NCBI RefSeq assembly: GCF_017741815.1
Contig: NZ_JAGHMF010000008.1
Span: 62,001 to 126,000, forward strand
Direction: 5' to 3'
Origin: Rhizobium sp. 16-488-2b
Lineage (GTDB): Bacteria > Pseudomonadota > Alphaproteobacteria > Rhizobiales > Rhizobiaceae
DNA: 64,000 bases
This document shows, in pieces, positions 1-8,577 of the stretch; position 1 is the first letter of the stretch, and each line of letters opens with the position of its first letter. The notes under the pieces are model-generated. The model was not told the DNA's origin, ran no database searches, and saw nothing but the letters and a program-made list of their open reading frames with translations. Made by a program: the position numbers and the translations under genes.

Positions 1-843
1 ATCGAGGTATGCCATACGCGTCGCGTCTTCCATCGGTCGCGTGGAGGCGATCGACATGTAGAGCTTCTCGTTTTCCAGACGCGGCGTGTTGATTGTCCAG
101 CCCTTGATCAGGTCAACCTGGAGAGTGACCGTCGCCTCGTGTTCCAGCGCTGTGCCGCACAGCTCGCCATCGCCCTGCGTCGCGTGGCAGTCGCCGAAAT
201 AGACCAGACCACCTTCGACGTTGACCGGGAGATAAATGATCGATTCAGGGGTGACATCCGGCAGGTCCATGTTGCCGCCGTAGTAGTCCGGCACCAGGGA
301 CGAGATCGACTCGACTTCCGGCGAGGTGCCGATCGTGCCGATGAACGGCTCGTACGGCAGCCACAGATCGTCACTCCACTTGGTCCCGCGCTCGGCGTCC
401 ACATGCAGCTTGCGCACGATTTCCGGGAGCGCCGGGGAAAGCATCGCGGTATCACGGTTCGGAACAAGCCCACCGAAGCCCGGAGTGATATAGGTGGTGC
501 CGCGGGGCTGTGGGCCGCGAGGCTGGATCGACTTGATGTAGACCGCTATGCAGTCGCCCTTCTCGGCGCCGTTGACGTAGATCGGACCGTTCTGCGGGTT
601 CACTTGGCGAAGGTTGATGATTTCGCTCGGCTTGTCCGTCTCGTGCTGGATCTTTCCGTAAAAAGCATCCTGCGTTTCCGCGACAACCACCGCACCAGGA
701 TCGACCTTGAGGACTGGCTCGATATGCGGGCTGTACAGATAATGGTATTCGCCCTGGGCCTCTACGGACAGGGAGTATTCGGTGCCAGCCTTGCCTTTGG
801 CAACGCCTTTCTGGGCCATGATGGATTCGTTGAACCAGCTCAT
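1..843 (-). CDS. Acetamidase/formamidase family amidohydrolase, 3' end outside window
   Basis: I translated this minus-strand frame directly: it is open from the ATG at 843 to base 1, giving 281 residues, and the stop lies beyond the window. It begins MSWFNESIMAQKGVAKGKAG and contains VNPQNGPIYVNGAEKGD, QPRGPQPRGTTYITP, EPFIGTIGTSPE, PDYYGGNMDLPDV and the CHATQGDGELCG metal-site segment, all typical of the FmdA/AmdA family, which hydrolyses formamide or short amides to ammonia and acid. A strong AGGAGG stands just upstream of the ATG. No signal peptide is seen, so it is cytoplasmic. The MFS gene lies upstream on the same strand, 217 nt away. The substrate (formamide or acetamide) cannot be settled from sequence. 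Confidence 0.9.
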   Translation of the reverse strand, partial: MSWFNESIMAQKGVAKGKAGTEYSLSVEAQGEYHYLYSPHIEPVLKVDPGAVVVAETQDAFYGKIQHETDKPSEIINLRQVNPQNGPIYVNGAEKGDCIAVYIKSIQPRGPQPRGTTYITPGFGGLVPNRDTAMLSPALPEIVRKLHVDAERGTKWSDDLWLPYEPFIGTIGTSPEVESISSLVPDYYGGNMDLPDVTPESIIYLPVNVEGGLVYFGDCHATQGDGELCGTALEHEATVTLQVDLIKGWTINTPRLENEKLYMSIASTRPMEDATRMAYLD

Positions 844-1060
844 AAACGAGCCTCCTATGAAGCAGATCGAGATTTGGTAATCGGCGTGTGAGAAAACACA
901 GGGTCTTCCGCCGCGACCGTATGCGGTCAAAACTCGGCCGTCTTGCCTCACTGAGCCAACGTGATTTGACTGTGGTTGCCATCAGCTGACGACAGCGCCC
1001 CAATCGAATGGCTGCCAAATCAGCAACCTGCGATCGTGGGCGCATGTCGATAATGCTGAA

Positions 1061-2290
1061 TTATCGCTTGAGTTGCGCCGCGAGCACGATAATTCCAAGA
1101 ATTGCAGCGGTTGCTCCGACCAGGCTGGTTGAAGCAACGCCGAACGCACCCATTGCAACGCCTCCGAGCGCTGATCCGAAAACGATGCCGGAATTGAAGC
1201 CAGCGATATTCAGGCCTGCGGCGACGCCGACGGATTGTGGCGTATACGTCTCGGCAACGGCGAGGAGCCGGGCCTGAAGTGGCGGTACGGCGCCGAAAGT
1301 TAGAAGCCCGAGAACTGCCGTCAAGAGGGCCATCGCCAAGAGCACGGTAGACATGAAGTACATCGCCACGGCGGTCGCGGCGATGCCCGCAACAACGATA
1401 AGACTTGCTCGATCCGCACCAAGCCTATCGGTAAGTTTCCCGCCAACGACGTTGCCGATGGCAGCCATGACACCATAGATCAGCATGAATGCACTCACCG
1501 TAGTCGGCGCCGCGCCTGTCACCTGAATAAGCATCGGCGCAATGTAGGTAAACACTCCGAACGAGCCTACGTATGCAAGGACTGTCACTAGCACGCCTGC
1601 GAGCAGCCGAGGGTGAAAGAGTGCTCGAAGCCCGCGCAGCGCAGCATCGACTGAGTTCGCGTCAGTCACCTTACTGTCAGCTTTCATGGTGAACATAAGC
1701 CCGATTAGTCCCAGGAAGCCGAACCCAGCGATTCCGAGAAACATCGGCCGCCAAGAGACAAATTTACCAAGCCAGGTTCCGAGTGGAACGCCCAGGGCCA
1801 ACGCCAGGGTGAAACCGCCGAACACAATTGCTACAGAGCTCCCAGCCCGTTGAGGCCCAGCAATCTTGGTGGCGACGCTTGTCGCGACCGCTAAAAACAG
1901 GCCGTGACCAACGCCAGCAAAGAAGCGTGCCACAACCATGGTGGGCAGATCGGAAGACAGCGCTGCAAATAGACTTCCTGCGCTAAAGATGACCGCCGTA
2001 ATGATCATCACGTTCTTGCGCGACCAAGCCGCGGTCAGCGCGCTGAGGATCGGGGCAGCGATCGTCGCCCCAAGAGCATAGATGCTGACGATAGCCCCAA
2101 CCGATTCACCGCTCACCATGAGGCTCCGCGCGATGACTTCCGACAAGCCGATAGGTACGAATTCCGCAAGGCCAAGCGCAAACGCACTTAGAGCGAACAT
2201 ATAGATTGCAAGGGGGAGTCTCGTGCTGTGGCTCTGGTCTTCCACACGCGCACCGAGATCGCGCTCACGGGTTATTACCCTGGTATCCAT
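1061..2290 (-). CDS. MFS transporter, AraJ/YdhP-like DHA1 efflux family
   Basis: A 409-residue protein with about twelve hydrophobic segments starting near residue 28 (LAIYMFALSAFALGLAEFV). The first-half motif FALGLAEFVPIGL and the loop DLPTMVVARFFAGVGHGLF are characteristic of the sugar-efflux/drug:H+ antiporter group that includes AraJ and YdhP. The polar N-terminus (residues 1-27) is cytoplasmic. The ATG at 2290 is preceded by an AGAGGATG-type ribosome site. It lies upstream of, and on the same strand as, the amidase gene. The substrate is unknown; export of a small polar compound is inferred from the family only. Confidence 0.85.
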   Translation of the reverse strand: MDTRVITRERDLGARVEDQSHSTRLPLAIYMFALSAFALGLAEFVPIGLSEVIARSLMVSGESVGAIVSIYALGATIAAPILSALTAAWSRKNVMIITAVIFSAGSLFAALSSDLPTMVVARFFAGVGHGLFLAVATSVATKIAGPQRAGSSVAIVFGGFTLALALGVPLGTWLGKFVSWRPMFLGIAGFGFLGLIGLMFTMKADSKVTDANSVDAALRGLRALFHPRLLAGVLVTVLAYVGSFGVFTYIAPMLIQVTGAAPTTVSAFMLIYGVMAAIGNVVGGKLTDRLGADRASLIVVAGIAATAVAMYFMSTVLLAMALLTAVLGLLTFGAVPPLQARLLAVAETYTPQSVGVAAGLNIAGFNSGIVFGSALGGVAMGAFGVASTSLVGATAAILGIIVLAAQLKR

Positions 2291-2511
2291 TTCTCAACAT
2301 CCTCTTTGGACTGCGACAGGCGCTTCAGGACGCCGTCAGTCGAACGAATTGTTCAGGGAGCATGTAGTTTGAGATGAATTCAGAAATAATACCGGATTTT
2401 ATATACGGTCTCTTTCTATTTCCGCAATAATCTCCGCCCAGGCATCGAACTGCTCACTTTCAGCTGGATGGCGGCGCCGTCTCGAGTCTTGATGCGACGA
2501 TCACGTGCCAC
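2291..2511. other. Non-coding stretch upstream of the MFS gene
   Basis: No reading frame with recognisable protein signature is seen here. It is locally AT-richer (for example around 2380-2420) than the flanking genes and presumably holds the MFS promoter. Together with 2710-2889 it makes up the gene-poor 600-nt gap between the MFS gene and the ABC operon. Confidence 0.5.
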
Positions 2512-2706
2512 TCAGAAAATTCTCTTCGCAGTGTTCTCCGCAGTTCGGCCGCCTGATGCCAGCTTGGCGATATTTAGGGACGGGCGCCAATTCGGAACCG
2601 TGACCTGACGGCCGTCGTCATCGACGGCGGCCATCGTAAAGTAGCAGGAATTCGTGTGGCAGCGCTGGCGGGACCGAATGTTCTCGGCGCCAAACCAGCC
2701 GCTCCA
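2512..2706 (-). pseudogene. C-terminal remnant of an acyl-CoA thioesterase (hotdog, YciA/YkhA type)
   Basis: The minus-strand frame reads GAENIRSRQRCHTNSCYFTM followed by AAVDDDGRQVTVP. This matches by eye the C-terminal strand pair of bacterial acyl-CoA hydrolases (pattern AExxxSGxRRHTNxxxxTMVAVDxxGRPVPVP). Only about 60 residues remain. Upstream (2710-2889) the frame carries none of the N-terminal hotdog motif expected (GDIFGGW), and no start with a ribosome site is present. I read it as a 5'-deleted gene. It could still be translated as a short peptide from 2709, but that would lack the active site. Confidence 0.6.
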
Positions 2707-2889
2707 CACCTACTACCAGTGCGCTCATTTTCTAGGTGGTCTATTCTGCATGTTTGCATTCGTTTCGGATGCGCTTAGCCAATTCCTCTGGATGGAGGAA
2801 GTGGCTAAGCAGGTGCCTGTTGTTGAATGGCCGGAGGTCCGCTTGTGCGTCCGTGACGGCGCTGGAGCATTCAGAGCGTTACTCAACCA
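2707..2889. other. Gap between the thioesterase remnant and the ABC operon
   Basis: No convincing gene. One minus-strand frame without a start codon reads through about 2747-2880 but resembles nothing I know. The region may hold transcript ends of the ABC operon that stops at 2890; no clear hairpin with a T-tract was found. Confidence 0.4.
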
Positions 2890-3852
2890 TCAGAGGCTTC
2901 TCGCACCCCTGTTGCGGAAGCGACCGTAGATGAAGAGCGTGATCAGCATCACGGCGCCGTAGACGCATTGCTTGATCGAGCCATCGACCTGGAAGACCGA
3001 CAGGACGCTTGTCAGCAGGCTCAGAAAGAGCACTGCGAGCGCCACGGCGATAGCCGATCCCTTTCCACCCTGCAGACGTGTTCCACCTACGACGACAGAT
3101 GCGATGACGGGGAGCAGGAACTGGTCGCCCATCGCCTGGTAAGCCTGATTGGAATAGCCGACCAGAAGCAGGCCGCCCATCGCGCTCATCATACCGGCAC
3201 CCGCAAAACAGGTGATGATCACTCTTCGGGTGTCCACGCCCGACAGATAGGCGGCACGCTCGCTGTTGCCGATGGCGATGACCGCGCGCCCGAGTACCGT
3301 GAACTTAAGAAATGCCGCGGCGGCGATTGCAAGGACCAGCCACAACAGGAAGCTGCTTGGAAGCCCGAATACGCTGCCAACCGCAAGCGTCCTCATGAGG
3401 TCGGAAGCTTGGCCCGCAGGAGCGAAACCGCCAGTGAAGAGGATACAGCAGCCGAGCACGACGGCATTCACACCCAAGGTCCAGATCATGCTCGGGACAC
3501 GAAGCACCGCGATGCCGACACCGTTCACAACGCCAATTGCAATCCCGGTTGCGAGCCCTGCGGGAATTGCCAGCCAGGCGGTTCCCTCGCCCGAGCCCGT
3601 GACGGATGTCGTTACCATGGCGGCCGCGGTGATTGTCCACGGCACGGACAGATCGATCTGGCCGATCATGATCACCAGGAATGCCCCGATTGCGATCACG
3701 CCCAGGAACGAGGCTATCTGCGCCTGCTGCATGAGGTATGAGACCGAAAGGAAGCCGGGGAACCCGAAGCTGCCGATCGCTATGAGCAAGATCGAGGAAA
3801 TCAGCAGGAAGGGAACCTCGAAGCCGACATTTTTGCGGAGATCTGCGATCAT
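2890..3852 (-). CDS. Ribose/xylose-type ABC transporter permease (BPD_transp_2 family)
   Basis: A 320-residue integral membrane protein of the RbsC/XylH family. The hallmark membrane segment is IGAFLVIMIGQIDLSVPWTI (residues ~55-74), and the cytoplasmic coupling region is near GRAVIAIGNSERAAYLSGVDTRRV (EAA-like, ~190-213). About eight to ten hydrophobic helices are visible. Its ATG overlaps the stop of the upstream permease gene by 4 nt, so the two are translationally coupled and probably form a heterodimeric channel. It is the last gene of the operon that starts at the binding protein (7575) or the SDR (8380). The substrate is unknown; carbohydrates or polyols are usual for the family. Confidence 0.92.
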   Translation of the reverse strand: MIADLRKNVGFEVPFLLISSILLIAIGSFGFPGFLSVSYLMQQAQIASFLGVIAIGAFLVIMIGQIDLSVPWTITAAAMVTTSVTGSGEGTAWLAIPAGLATGIAIGVVNGVGIAVLRVPSMIWTLGVNAVVLGCCILFTGGFAPAGQASDLMRTLAVGSVFGLPSSFLLWLVLAIAAAAFLKFTVLGRAVIAIGNSERAAYLSGVDTRRVIITCFAGAGMMSAMGGLLLVGYSNQAYQAMGDQFLLPVIASVVVGGTRLQGGKGSAIAVALAVLFLSLLTSVLSVFQVDGSIKQCVYGAVMLITLFIYGRFRNRGARSL

Positions 3853-4856
3853 CTCATGCCCTCCATCTTGCTCGGCGATTTCAGGAACTCGATGGCGCCG
3901 ACTGCCACCGCGAGAAGTAAAACAACTCCTTCAAACAGCGGCTGCGCGAGCGTTGGCAGGCTGGTGAAGATGACGATCGCACCGACCGTCCGAAGAATAG
4001 CCGACCCGAGAATGACACCCCAGATCGTTCCGATGCCCCCGGCGAGAGATGCCCCGCCAAGAACGACCGCAGCGATGGAGTTCAGTGTGTAGGGGACGCC
4101 GATGGAGGCGTCGCCGGAGAGTGTCTGAAAGCTCAGGAACAATCCCGCGCAACTGGCGAAGAAGCCCGCGAAAGAGTATGCGAAGATCTTCGACCGGGCA
4201 GGCTTGAGGCCGGACATGTACGCTCCGTTCAGGTTGGACCCTATCGCGTAGAAGGATCGCCCGAGCAGGCTCCGGCTCAACGGTATCCAGATGACGCCTA
4301 CGACGATTGCCAGAAGCACCAGCGACGTTGGGATCACTCCGAAAGTCTGGTAGGTGAAGAGGTCACCCAGCGTCTCGTTGACGGTCCCGCCCGGCGAAGG
4401 TCTGAGATAGAGAGCAATGCCCCCGTAGATCGCACCGGTCGCAAGCGTCGCGACGATCGGCTCGACGCGCCCGGCGGTAATCACCACGCCGTTGACGAAG
4501 CCGCAGAGAGTGCCGATCCCGAGGATCAGCGCGGCGCCGCCCGCGATCTGCAATGGCGTGCCGTCCAGCAGATAGGATCCTGCGGCATTCGAGAGCGTGA
4601 TGATCGCCCCGACGGACAAATCAAGGCCACCCGTCACCACCGCGAAGAACTGGGCGACAGCTGCCAGCGCCAACGGAACGACCTGGTTTGCCCACGGGGT
4701 AATCGAGATGACAGACAATCCCCTTGGATGGATCGTCACGAAACTTGCGAAGCTCATCACGAAGAGAGCAATCGTGAGGCAGAGGCGCCACTCGTGCTTG
4801 AAGAAGCGCGACAGGTCGCTTCGTGCCTCGGATCCGCTATCGGTGTAGATACTCAT
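3849..4856 (-). CDS. Ribose/xylose-type ABC transporter permease (second subunit)
   Basis: A 335-residue membrane protein of the RbsC family with the signature VVTGGLDLSVGAIITLSNAA (around residues 73-92) and coupling segment GRSFYAIGSNLNGAYMSGLK (around 203-222). A charged N-terminus of about 28 residues precedes the first helix. It overlaps the next permease gene by 4 nt and its own ATG overlaps the stop of the ATPase gene by 4 nt, so all three are coupled. The pairing of two different permeases with one double ATPase fits an ABC importer of CUT2 type. Confidence 0.92.
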   Translation of the reverse strand: MSIYTDSGSEARSDLSRFFKHEWRLCLTIALFVMSFASFVTIHPRGLSVISITPWANQVVPLALAAVAQFFAVVTGGLDLSVGAIITLSNAAGSYLLDGTPLQIAGGAALILGIGTLCGFVNGVVITAGRVEPIVATLATGAIYGGIALYLRPSPGGTVNETLGDLFTYQTFGVIPTSLVLLAIVVGVIWIPLSRSLLGRSFYAIGSNLNGAYMSGLKPARSKIFAYSFAGFFASCAGLFLSFQTLSGDASIGVPYTLNSIAAVVLGGASLAGGIGTIWGVILGSAILRTVGAIVIFTSLPTLAQPLFEGVVLLLAVAVGAIEFLKSPSKMEGMR

Positions 4857-6421
4857 TGCCGCGCACCTCGCTGCAAGGGTTCAATTCCAAATGACTGCGC
4901 CAGGATGGCTTCCTCGGTGATTTCACCATCGCCCAACTCGCGGACGATCCTCCCCTGGTAGAAGACGCCTACCCTGTCGGCGAGACCGATGAGTTCGTCG
5001 TAGTCGGTTGAGTGCAGGACGATTGCAGCTCCCGCTTCCGTCAGTTGCCGGAGCAACTTGTAGATTTCCGACTTGGTACCAACGTCGATGCCGCGGGTCG
5101 GATCGCTCAGCAGAAGGACGTCCGGTCGCGTAGCGAGAAACTTTGCGATGACGACCTTCTGTTGGTTGCCGCCAGAAAGTGTGTCGACGCTGTTGTTGAC
5201 GGACCCAACCTTGATCTGCAAGCGCCGGACGAGCTCGTCGACGAGAGATGTTCTGGCCTTGGAGCGAATGACACCCAGCGACGACACCTTACCGAGCGAC
5301 GCCGCAATGAGGTTGTCGGCGATCGAAAGGCTTAGCTGCAGGCCTTCCGTCTTTCGGTCTTCGGGAATGAGCGCGACGCCCGGGTTTCCAGAGAGAGCAT
5401 TCTTCGGGTCCTTGGGGATTGCCCGGCCTCCGATCGAAATCTCGCCGGAAACACCGCGCAGCACCCCATAGATGGCCTCCAGCGTCTCCTTCTGACCCTG
5501 ACCGTCCAGCCCGCCGATACCGTAGATTTCGCCTTGCCGCACCTCGAACGAGACGCCAGCCAGCTTCCTGTGCCACCGGAGGTCACGCACCGAAAGGACG
5601 GGCGTGCCATCTGCTGGCTTGGGCTTGGGCTTGGGCTTGGGAGGATAGACTTGGCTGATGTCGCGCCCGATCATCATGGAGATGATCTCGGGCTCGGAGC
5701 GGGTGCCGTTCGCGAATGTCGCTATGCTTCTGCCGTTCCGGAATACGCTGCAGGTGTCGGCAAGCTCCTTTATCTCGTGCATGCGGTGCGAGATGTAAAC
5801 GATGGCAACGTCCTGGCTTTTCAGCTTGCGGACGATCGAGAAGAGGATCTTCACCTCGCGGTCGCCCAGTGCCGAGGTCGACTCGTCGAGAATAAGCACC
5901 CGCGGTCGCTTGGCGAGCGCCTTCGCGATCTCGACCAGCTGAGCCTGCGGAAGCGGAAGTGCCCTGACCTTCACACCGGGATCGATATTTTCACATCCCA
6001 TCTCCGCCAGCAGTTCCGCCGCCGCGCGCCGTTGCGCCCGTCGGCTGAAGAAGCCAAATCCACGATCCGCGCTGTCGAGAAAGATGTTATCGGCGACGGA
6101 AAGATCGGGGATCAGGGACAGTTCCTGGAACACGCAGGCGATGCCACGCCTGACCGCGTCTCGGGGATCGCGAACCATGCGTGGCTCGCCATCCAGAACC
6201 ATCTCGCCCGCAGTCGGCGGTGTGACGCCCGCAAGAATTTTGATCAACGTGCTCTTGCCTGCACCGTTCTCTCCAAGGATGGCGTGTACCTTCCCCTTCT
6301 CGAGCATCAGATCGACAGCATCCAAGGCGACAACGCCACCATAGACCTTTCTAAGGCCTCGAAGCTGAACGATTGGGCGGGGCAGCCCATCGAAGGTCGG
6401 CTTTATTGAAACCACCTGCAT
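4853..6421 (-). CDS. CUT2-type sugar ABC transporter ATPase (RbsA-like, two nucleotide-binding domains)
   Basis: A 522-residue duplicated ABC ATPase. The N-terminal domain has Walker A GENGAGKST and Walker B VLILDESTSALGD, but its signature region reads LPLPQAQLVE rather than LSGGQ. The C-terminal domain carries LSGGNQQKVVIAKFL and LLLSDPTRGIDVGTKSE, while its Walker A is degenerate (IGGLDGQGQKETL), the usual asymmetry of RbsA/MglA. A proline-lysine repeat (PKPKPKPK, about residues 260-268), encoded by a GGGCTT hexamer repeat, links the halves. It overlaps the downstream permease by 4 nt and follows the binding-protein gene after a hairpin. Confidence 0.93.
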   Translation of the reverse strand: MQVVSIKPTFDGLPRPIVQLRGLRKVYGGVVALDAVDLMLEKGKVHAILGENGAGKSTLIKILAGVTPPTAGEMVLDGEPRMVRDPRDAVRRGIACVFQELSLIPDLSVADNIFLDSADRGFGFFSRRAQRRAAAELLAEMGCENIDPGVKVRALPLPQAQLVEIAKALAKRPRVLILDESTSALGDREVKILFSIVRKLKSQDVAIVYISHRMHEIKELADTCSVFRNGRSIATFANGTRSEPEIISMMIGRDISQVYPPKPKPKPKPADGTPVLSVRDLRWHRKLAGVSFEVRQGEIYGIGGLDGQGQKETLEAIYGVLRGVSGEISIGGRAIPKDPKNALSGNPGVALIPEDRKTEGLQLSLSIADNLIAASLGKVSSLGVIRSKARTSLVDELVRRLQIKVGSVNNSVDTLSGGNQQKVVIAKFLATRPDVLLLSDPTRGIDVGTKSEIYKLLRQLTEAGAAIVLHSTDYDELIGLADRVGVFYQGRIVRELGDGEITEEAILAQSFGIEPLQRGARQ

Positions 6422-6441
6422 TCCTCTCTCCTCCAGAGTTC

Positions 6442-6465
6442 GACCACGCCATTGCTGGCGTGGTC
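6442..6465 (-). other. Intercistronic hairpin between binding-protein and ATPase genes
   Basis: GACCACGCC (6442-6450) and GGCGTGGTC (6457-6465) form a perfect 9-bp stem around a 6-nt loop, with no T-tract on the minus strand. It sits between the stop of the binding protein (6484) and the ATPase start (6421). Such structures commonly stabilise the binding-protein mRNA and reduce readthrough; that role is inferred. Confidence 0.65.
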
Positions 6466-6483
6466 CTGCGCGGCAACGACTTG

Positions 6484-7575
6484 TCAGAAGTTGTCCGGCG
6501 TCTGGTTCAGAATATCGTCCGAGGTGAAGTTCAGGCCGCAGCCCGGAAACGATGTCGCAGCGTAGAAAGTGGCGGGGAGCTTGGTGAAATAGGTCTCGCC
6601 GTCCTTCAGCTCTTCGGACTTCGCGGTCGGGATTTCAAGGCCGATCAAGCTTGGCAGTGCCTCGCCTTTCAACGATGCGATCAAGGCCGACAGCGCCACA
6701 GTAGACATCGCGGGCGCCTGAGCTGCCGAGATACCGGGAACGTTGTTCTTCGCCATTTCAATCCGGGTTCCGTTTTCGGCATCGCCACCCAACGGGACGA
6801 CTGGATGCTTGGCGGCGATCATCGCCCGCACGGCACCAGCACATCCATGCTGGCAAACGATGCCGTCGAATGGCCCGCTGGTGGCGATCGCATCGGCGAC
6901 GACCTTCTGGACTGTTCCTGTGTCCCAGTTGCCGACGACTTCGACGACAGTCGCTCCTGGCACCTTGTCGAGAACCGACCGCATGCCATCGTGGTTGTCG
7001 CGGTCAACCGAATTCCCGGGAAGTCCTCGGACCTCGAGGAACTTCGGGTTGGCCTTCGTGACGCGCGCGGCTACGTCCTTGGCCTTGATCTCACCGAGTT
7101 CGACCTGGCTCTCGTTGACCTGGACGACGGTATCGACGTCGAGCACGTTGTCGAACGGAACGATTGTCGTTCCTGCCTGCTTTGCTCGCTTGAGAACGGG
7201 CCCAAACGATGTCGGATTGACGGCATTCAATGCAATGCCGTCGAAGCCGGCGGCAATCAGGCTGTCGACCGCGGCGATCTGTGCGGAGACGTCATTGCCC
7301 GTGCTGATAACCTTGAACTCCTTCAGGTCGGGTTTGACATCTGGCAGCGTGGACCACGCCTTGGCAGCCTGGATCATGTTGATGCGCCAGTCGTTGCCAG
7401 CGAACCCGTTGACGACGGCGATCCTGTACGGACCTTGCCGGGCGTCTTGCTTGATCGTCTTGACCGCCGACGACGCGGGTCGGAAGCATTCCGGCTTATA
7501 GGTCTGCGCGAAGACAACAGAGGGCAGTAGCGAAAGGCACACGGCCGATCGCATCAGAACTTTCGACAATTTCAT
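6484..7575 (-). CDS. ABC transporter periplasmic sugar-binding protein (Peripla_BP_4 family)
   Basis: A 363-residue secreted protein with a signal peptide ending near residue 23 (MKLSKVLMRSAVCLSLLPSV, then VFAQ). The mature part shows the RbsB-type fold pattern: AVVNGFAGNDWRINMIQAA, AVDSLIAAGFDGIALNAVNP, and the hinge GTTIVPFDNVLDVD. A 25-30 residue insert with a cysteine (KPECFRP) precedes the first strand, and a C-terminal CGLNFTSDD could pair with it in a disulphide. It is the first transporter gene of the operon; the SDR gene lies 52 nt upstream. A GGGAGG-type ribosome site precedes the ATG. Confidence 0.92.
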   Translation of the reverse strand: MKLSKVLMRSAVCLSLLPSVVFAQTYKPECFRPASSAVKTIKQDARQGPYRIAVVNGFAGNDWRINMIQAAKAWSTLPDVKPDLKEFKVISTGNDVSAQIAAVDSLIAAGFDGIALNAVNPTSFGPVLKRAKQAGTTIVPFDNVLDVDTVVQVNESQVELGEIKAKDVAARVTKANPKFLEVRGLPGNSVDRDNHDGMRSVLDKVPGATVVEVVGNWDTGTVQKVVADAIATSGPFDGIVCQHGCAGAVRAMIAAKHPVVPLGGDAENGTRIEMAKNNVPGISAAQAPAMSTVALSALIASLKGEALPSLIGLEIPTAKSEELKDGETYFTKLPATFYAATSFPGCGLNFTSDDILNQTPDNF

Positions 7576-7627
7576 AGTTTCCTCCCAGTTGGTTTCGGGA
7601 ACTCCCTTCCCGAAGGCACGACCGTCG

Positions 7628-8380
7628 TCAGACGGCCGTGTATCCGCCGTCCACGACCAGCTCGCTGCCCGTCATGAACGAAGATTCGTCGGATGCGAGG
7701 AACACGACGGTGCTGGCGATCTCCTCCGCCCGCGCTGGGCGGCCGAGCAGCGACGGACCGACGAGTGCCTTGACGGTCTCGGGTTCGTTCACCAGGTCCT
7801 TCGTCATGTTCGTGATCGTGAAGCTCGGATGGACGGAGTTCACGCGGATGTTGTCCTTCGCGACCTCGCTTGCGGTCGCCTTGGTCAGCAGACGCACGGC
7901 GCCCTTCGAGGCTACGTAGGCTGCCGCATCCGGGAAGGCCACGATGCCCCAGTTCGAGCAGATGTTAATGATAGACCCACCGCCTGCTGCCCGCATGTGC
8001 GGAATGACGGTCTTCGAGCCGAGGAAGACACCGCGGACATTGACCGCCATCGTGCGCTCCCAAACATCTAGCGATGTGTTCTCCACCGTGCCGGACAGGT
8101 AGATCCCGGCATTGTTGACGAGAATGTCGACCTTGGAAAATGCCTTCACAGCGCGGTTGACCGCCTCACTCCAGCTTTCCTCCGACGTAACGTCCAATCG
8201 CACGAAAACCGCTTCTGTGCCTTTGGATCCCAGTTCGGCAACAGCTGCTGCTCCCGCTTCCTCGTTAATGTCGGCAATGACTATCTTGGCGCCTTCCTTG
8301 GCAAGCGCCTTCGCATGAGCAAGTCCCATCCCAAGGGCACCGCCCGATATAACAGCAACCCTGCCGTACAACCTCGCCAT
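7628..8380 (-). CDS. Short-chain dehydrogenase/reductase (classical SDR, FabG-like)
   Basis: About 250 residues from the ATG at 8380, chosen over an upstream start at 8449 because GGGAGGA sits at ideal distance and the SDR fold begins at once (MARLYGRVAVISGGALGMGL). The cofactor motif is GGALGMG, an aspartate (IADI) after strand 2 suggests NAD(H), NNAG is present, and the catalytic YVASKGA with an upstream serine (ICSNWG) is intact. The C-terminus FMTGSELVVDGGYTAV is typical. It is the first gene of the ABC operon, divergent from the TetR gene, and probably oxidises the imported compound. Substrate unknown. Confidence 0.9.
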   Translation of the reverse strand: MARLYGRVAVISGGALGMGLAHAKALAKEGAKIVIADINEEAGAAAVAELGSKGTEAVFVRLDVTSEESWSEAVNRAVKAFSKVDILVNNAGIYLSGTVENTSLDVWERTMAVNVRGVFLGSKTVIPHMRAAGGGSIINICSNWGIVAFPDAAAYVASKGAVRLLTKATASEVAKDNIRVNSVHPSFTITNMTKDLVNEPETVKALVGPSLLGRPARAEEIASTVVFLASDESSFMTGSELVVDGGYTAV

Positions 8381-8453
8381 CCGCACATCCTCCCAATGTC
8401 TAGTGTCTCGGATTGGGCACAGGGTCCTGCAAGAATTGATCATCGTCAAGCGA

Positions 8454-8473
8454 AATTTATCGTTTGATCATTT
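8454..8473. promoter_or_regulatory. Candidate TetR operator in the SDR/TetR divergent promoter
   Basis: AATTTATCG-TT-TGATCATTT is an imperfect inverted repeat (9-2-9). Nearly the same 20 bp recurs at 9278-9297 in front of the cupin gene. Its position between the divergent SDR (8380) and TetR (8578) starts fits autoregulation and control of the transport operon. Confidence 0.55.
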
Positions 8474-8577
8474 TTGTCACCCAAACCCGCTAAATTGCTT
8501 CATGAAATCTGGCTTGCGCTCGCGTTTCGTAGTATCGATACGCACACGAATAGTTTGTCCACTATGGGGAGGATGCA

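Noticed and set aside
139..891. 250-residue plus-strand frame
   Set aside because: It lies opposite the formamidase, whose minus-strand translation matches its family throughout; the plus frame has no recognisable motif.
452..1045. 197-residue minus-strand frame
   Set aside because: It is out of frame with the formamidase and rich in Arg/Pro/Gly/Ser, the usual composition of GC-rich shadow frames.
2968..3741. 257-residue plus-strand frame opposite the permease
   Set aside because: Composition is Arg/His/Asp-rich with no fold signal, and the minus strand encodes a clear RbsC-type permease.
5534..6409. 291-residue plus-strand frame opposite the ATPase
   Set aside because: An antisense shadow of the RbsA-like gene, which has all ABC motifs.
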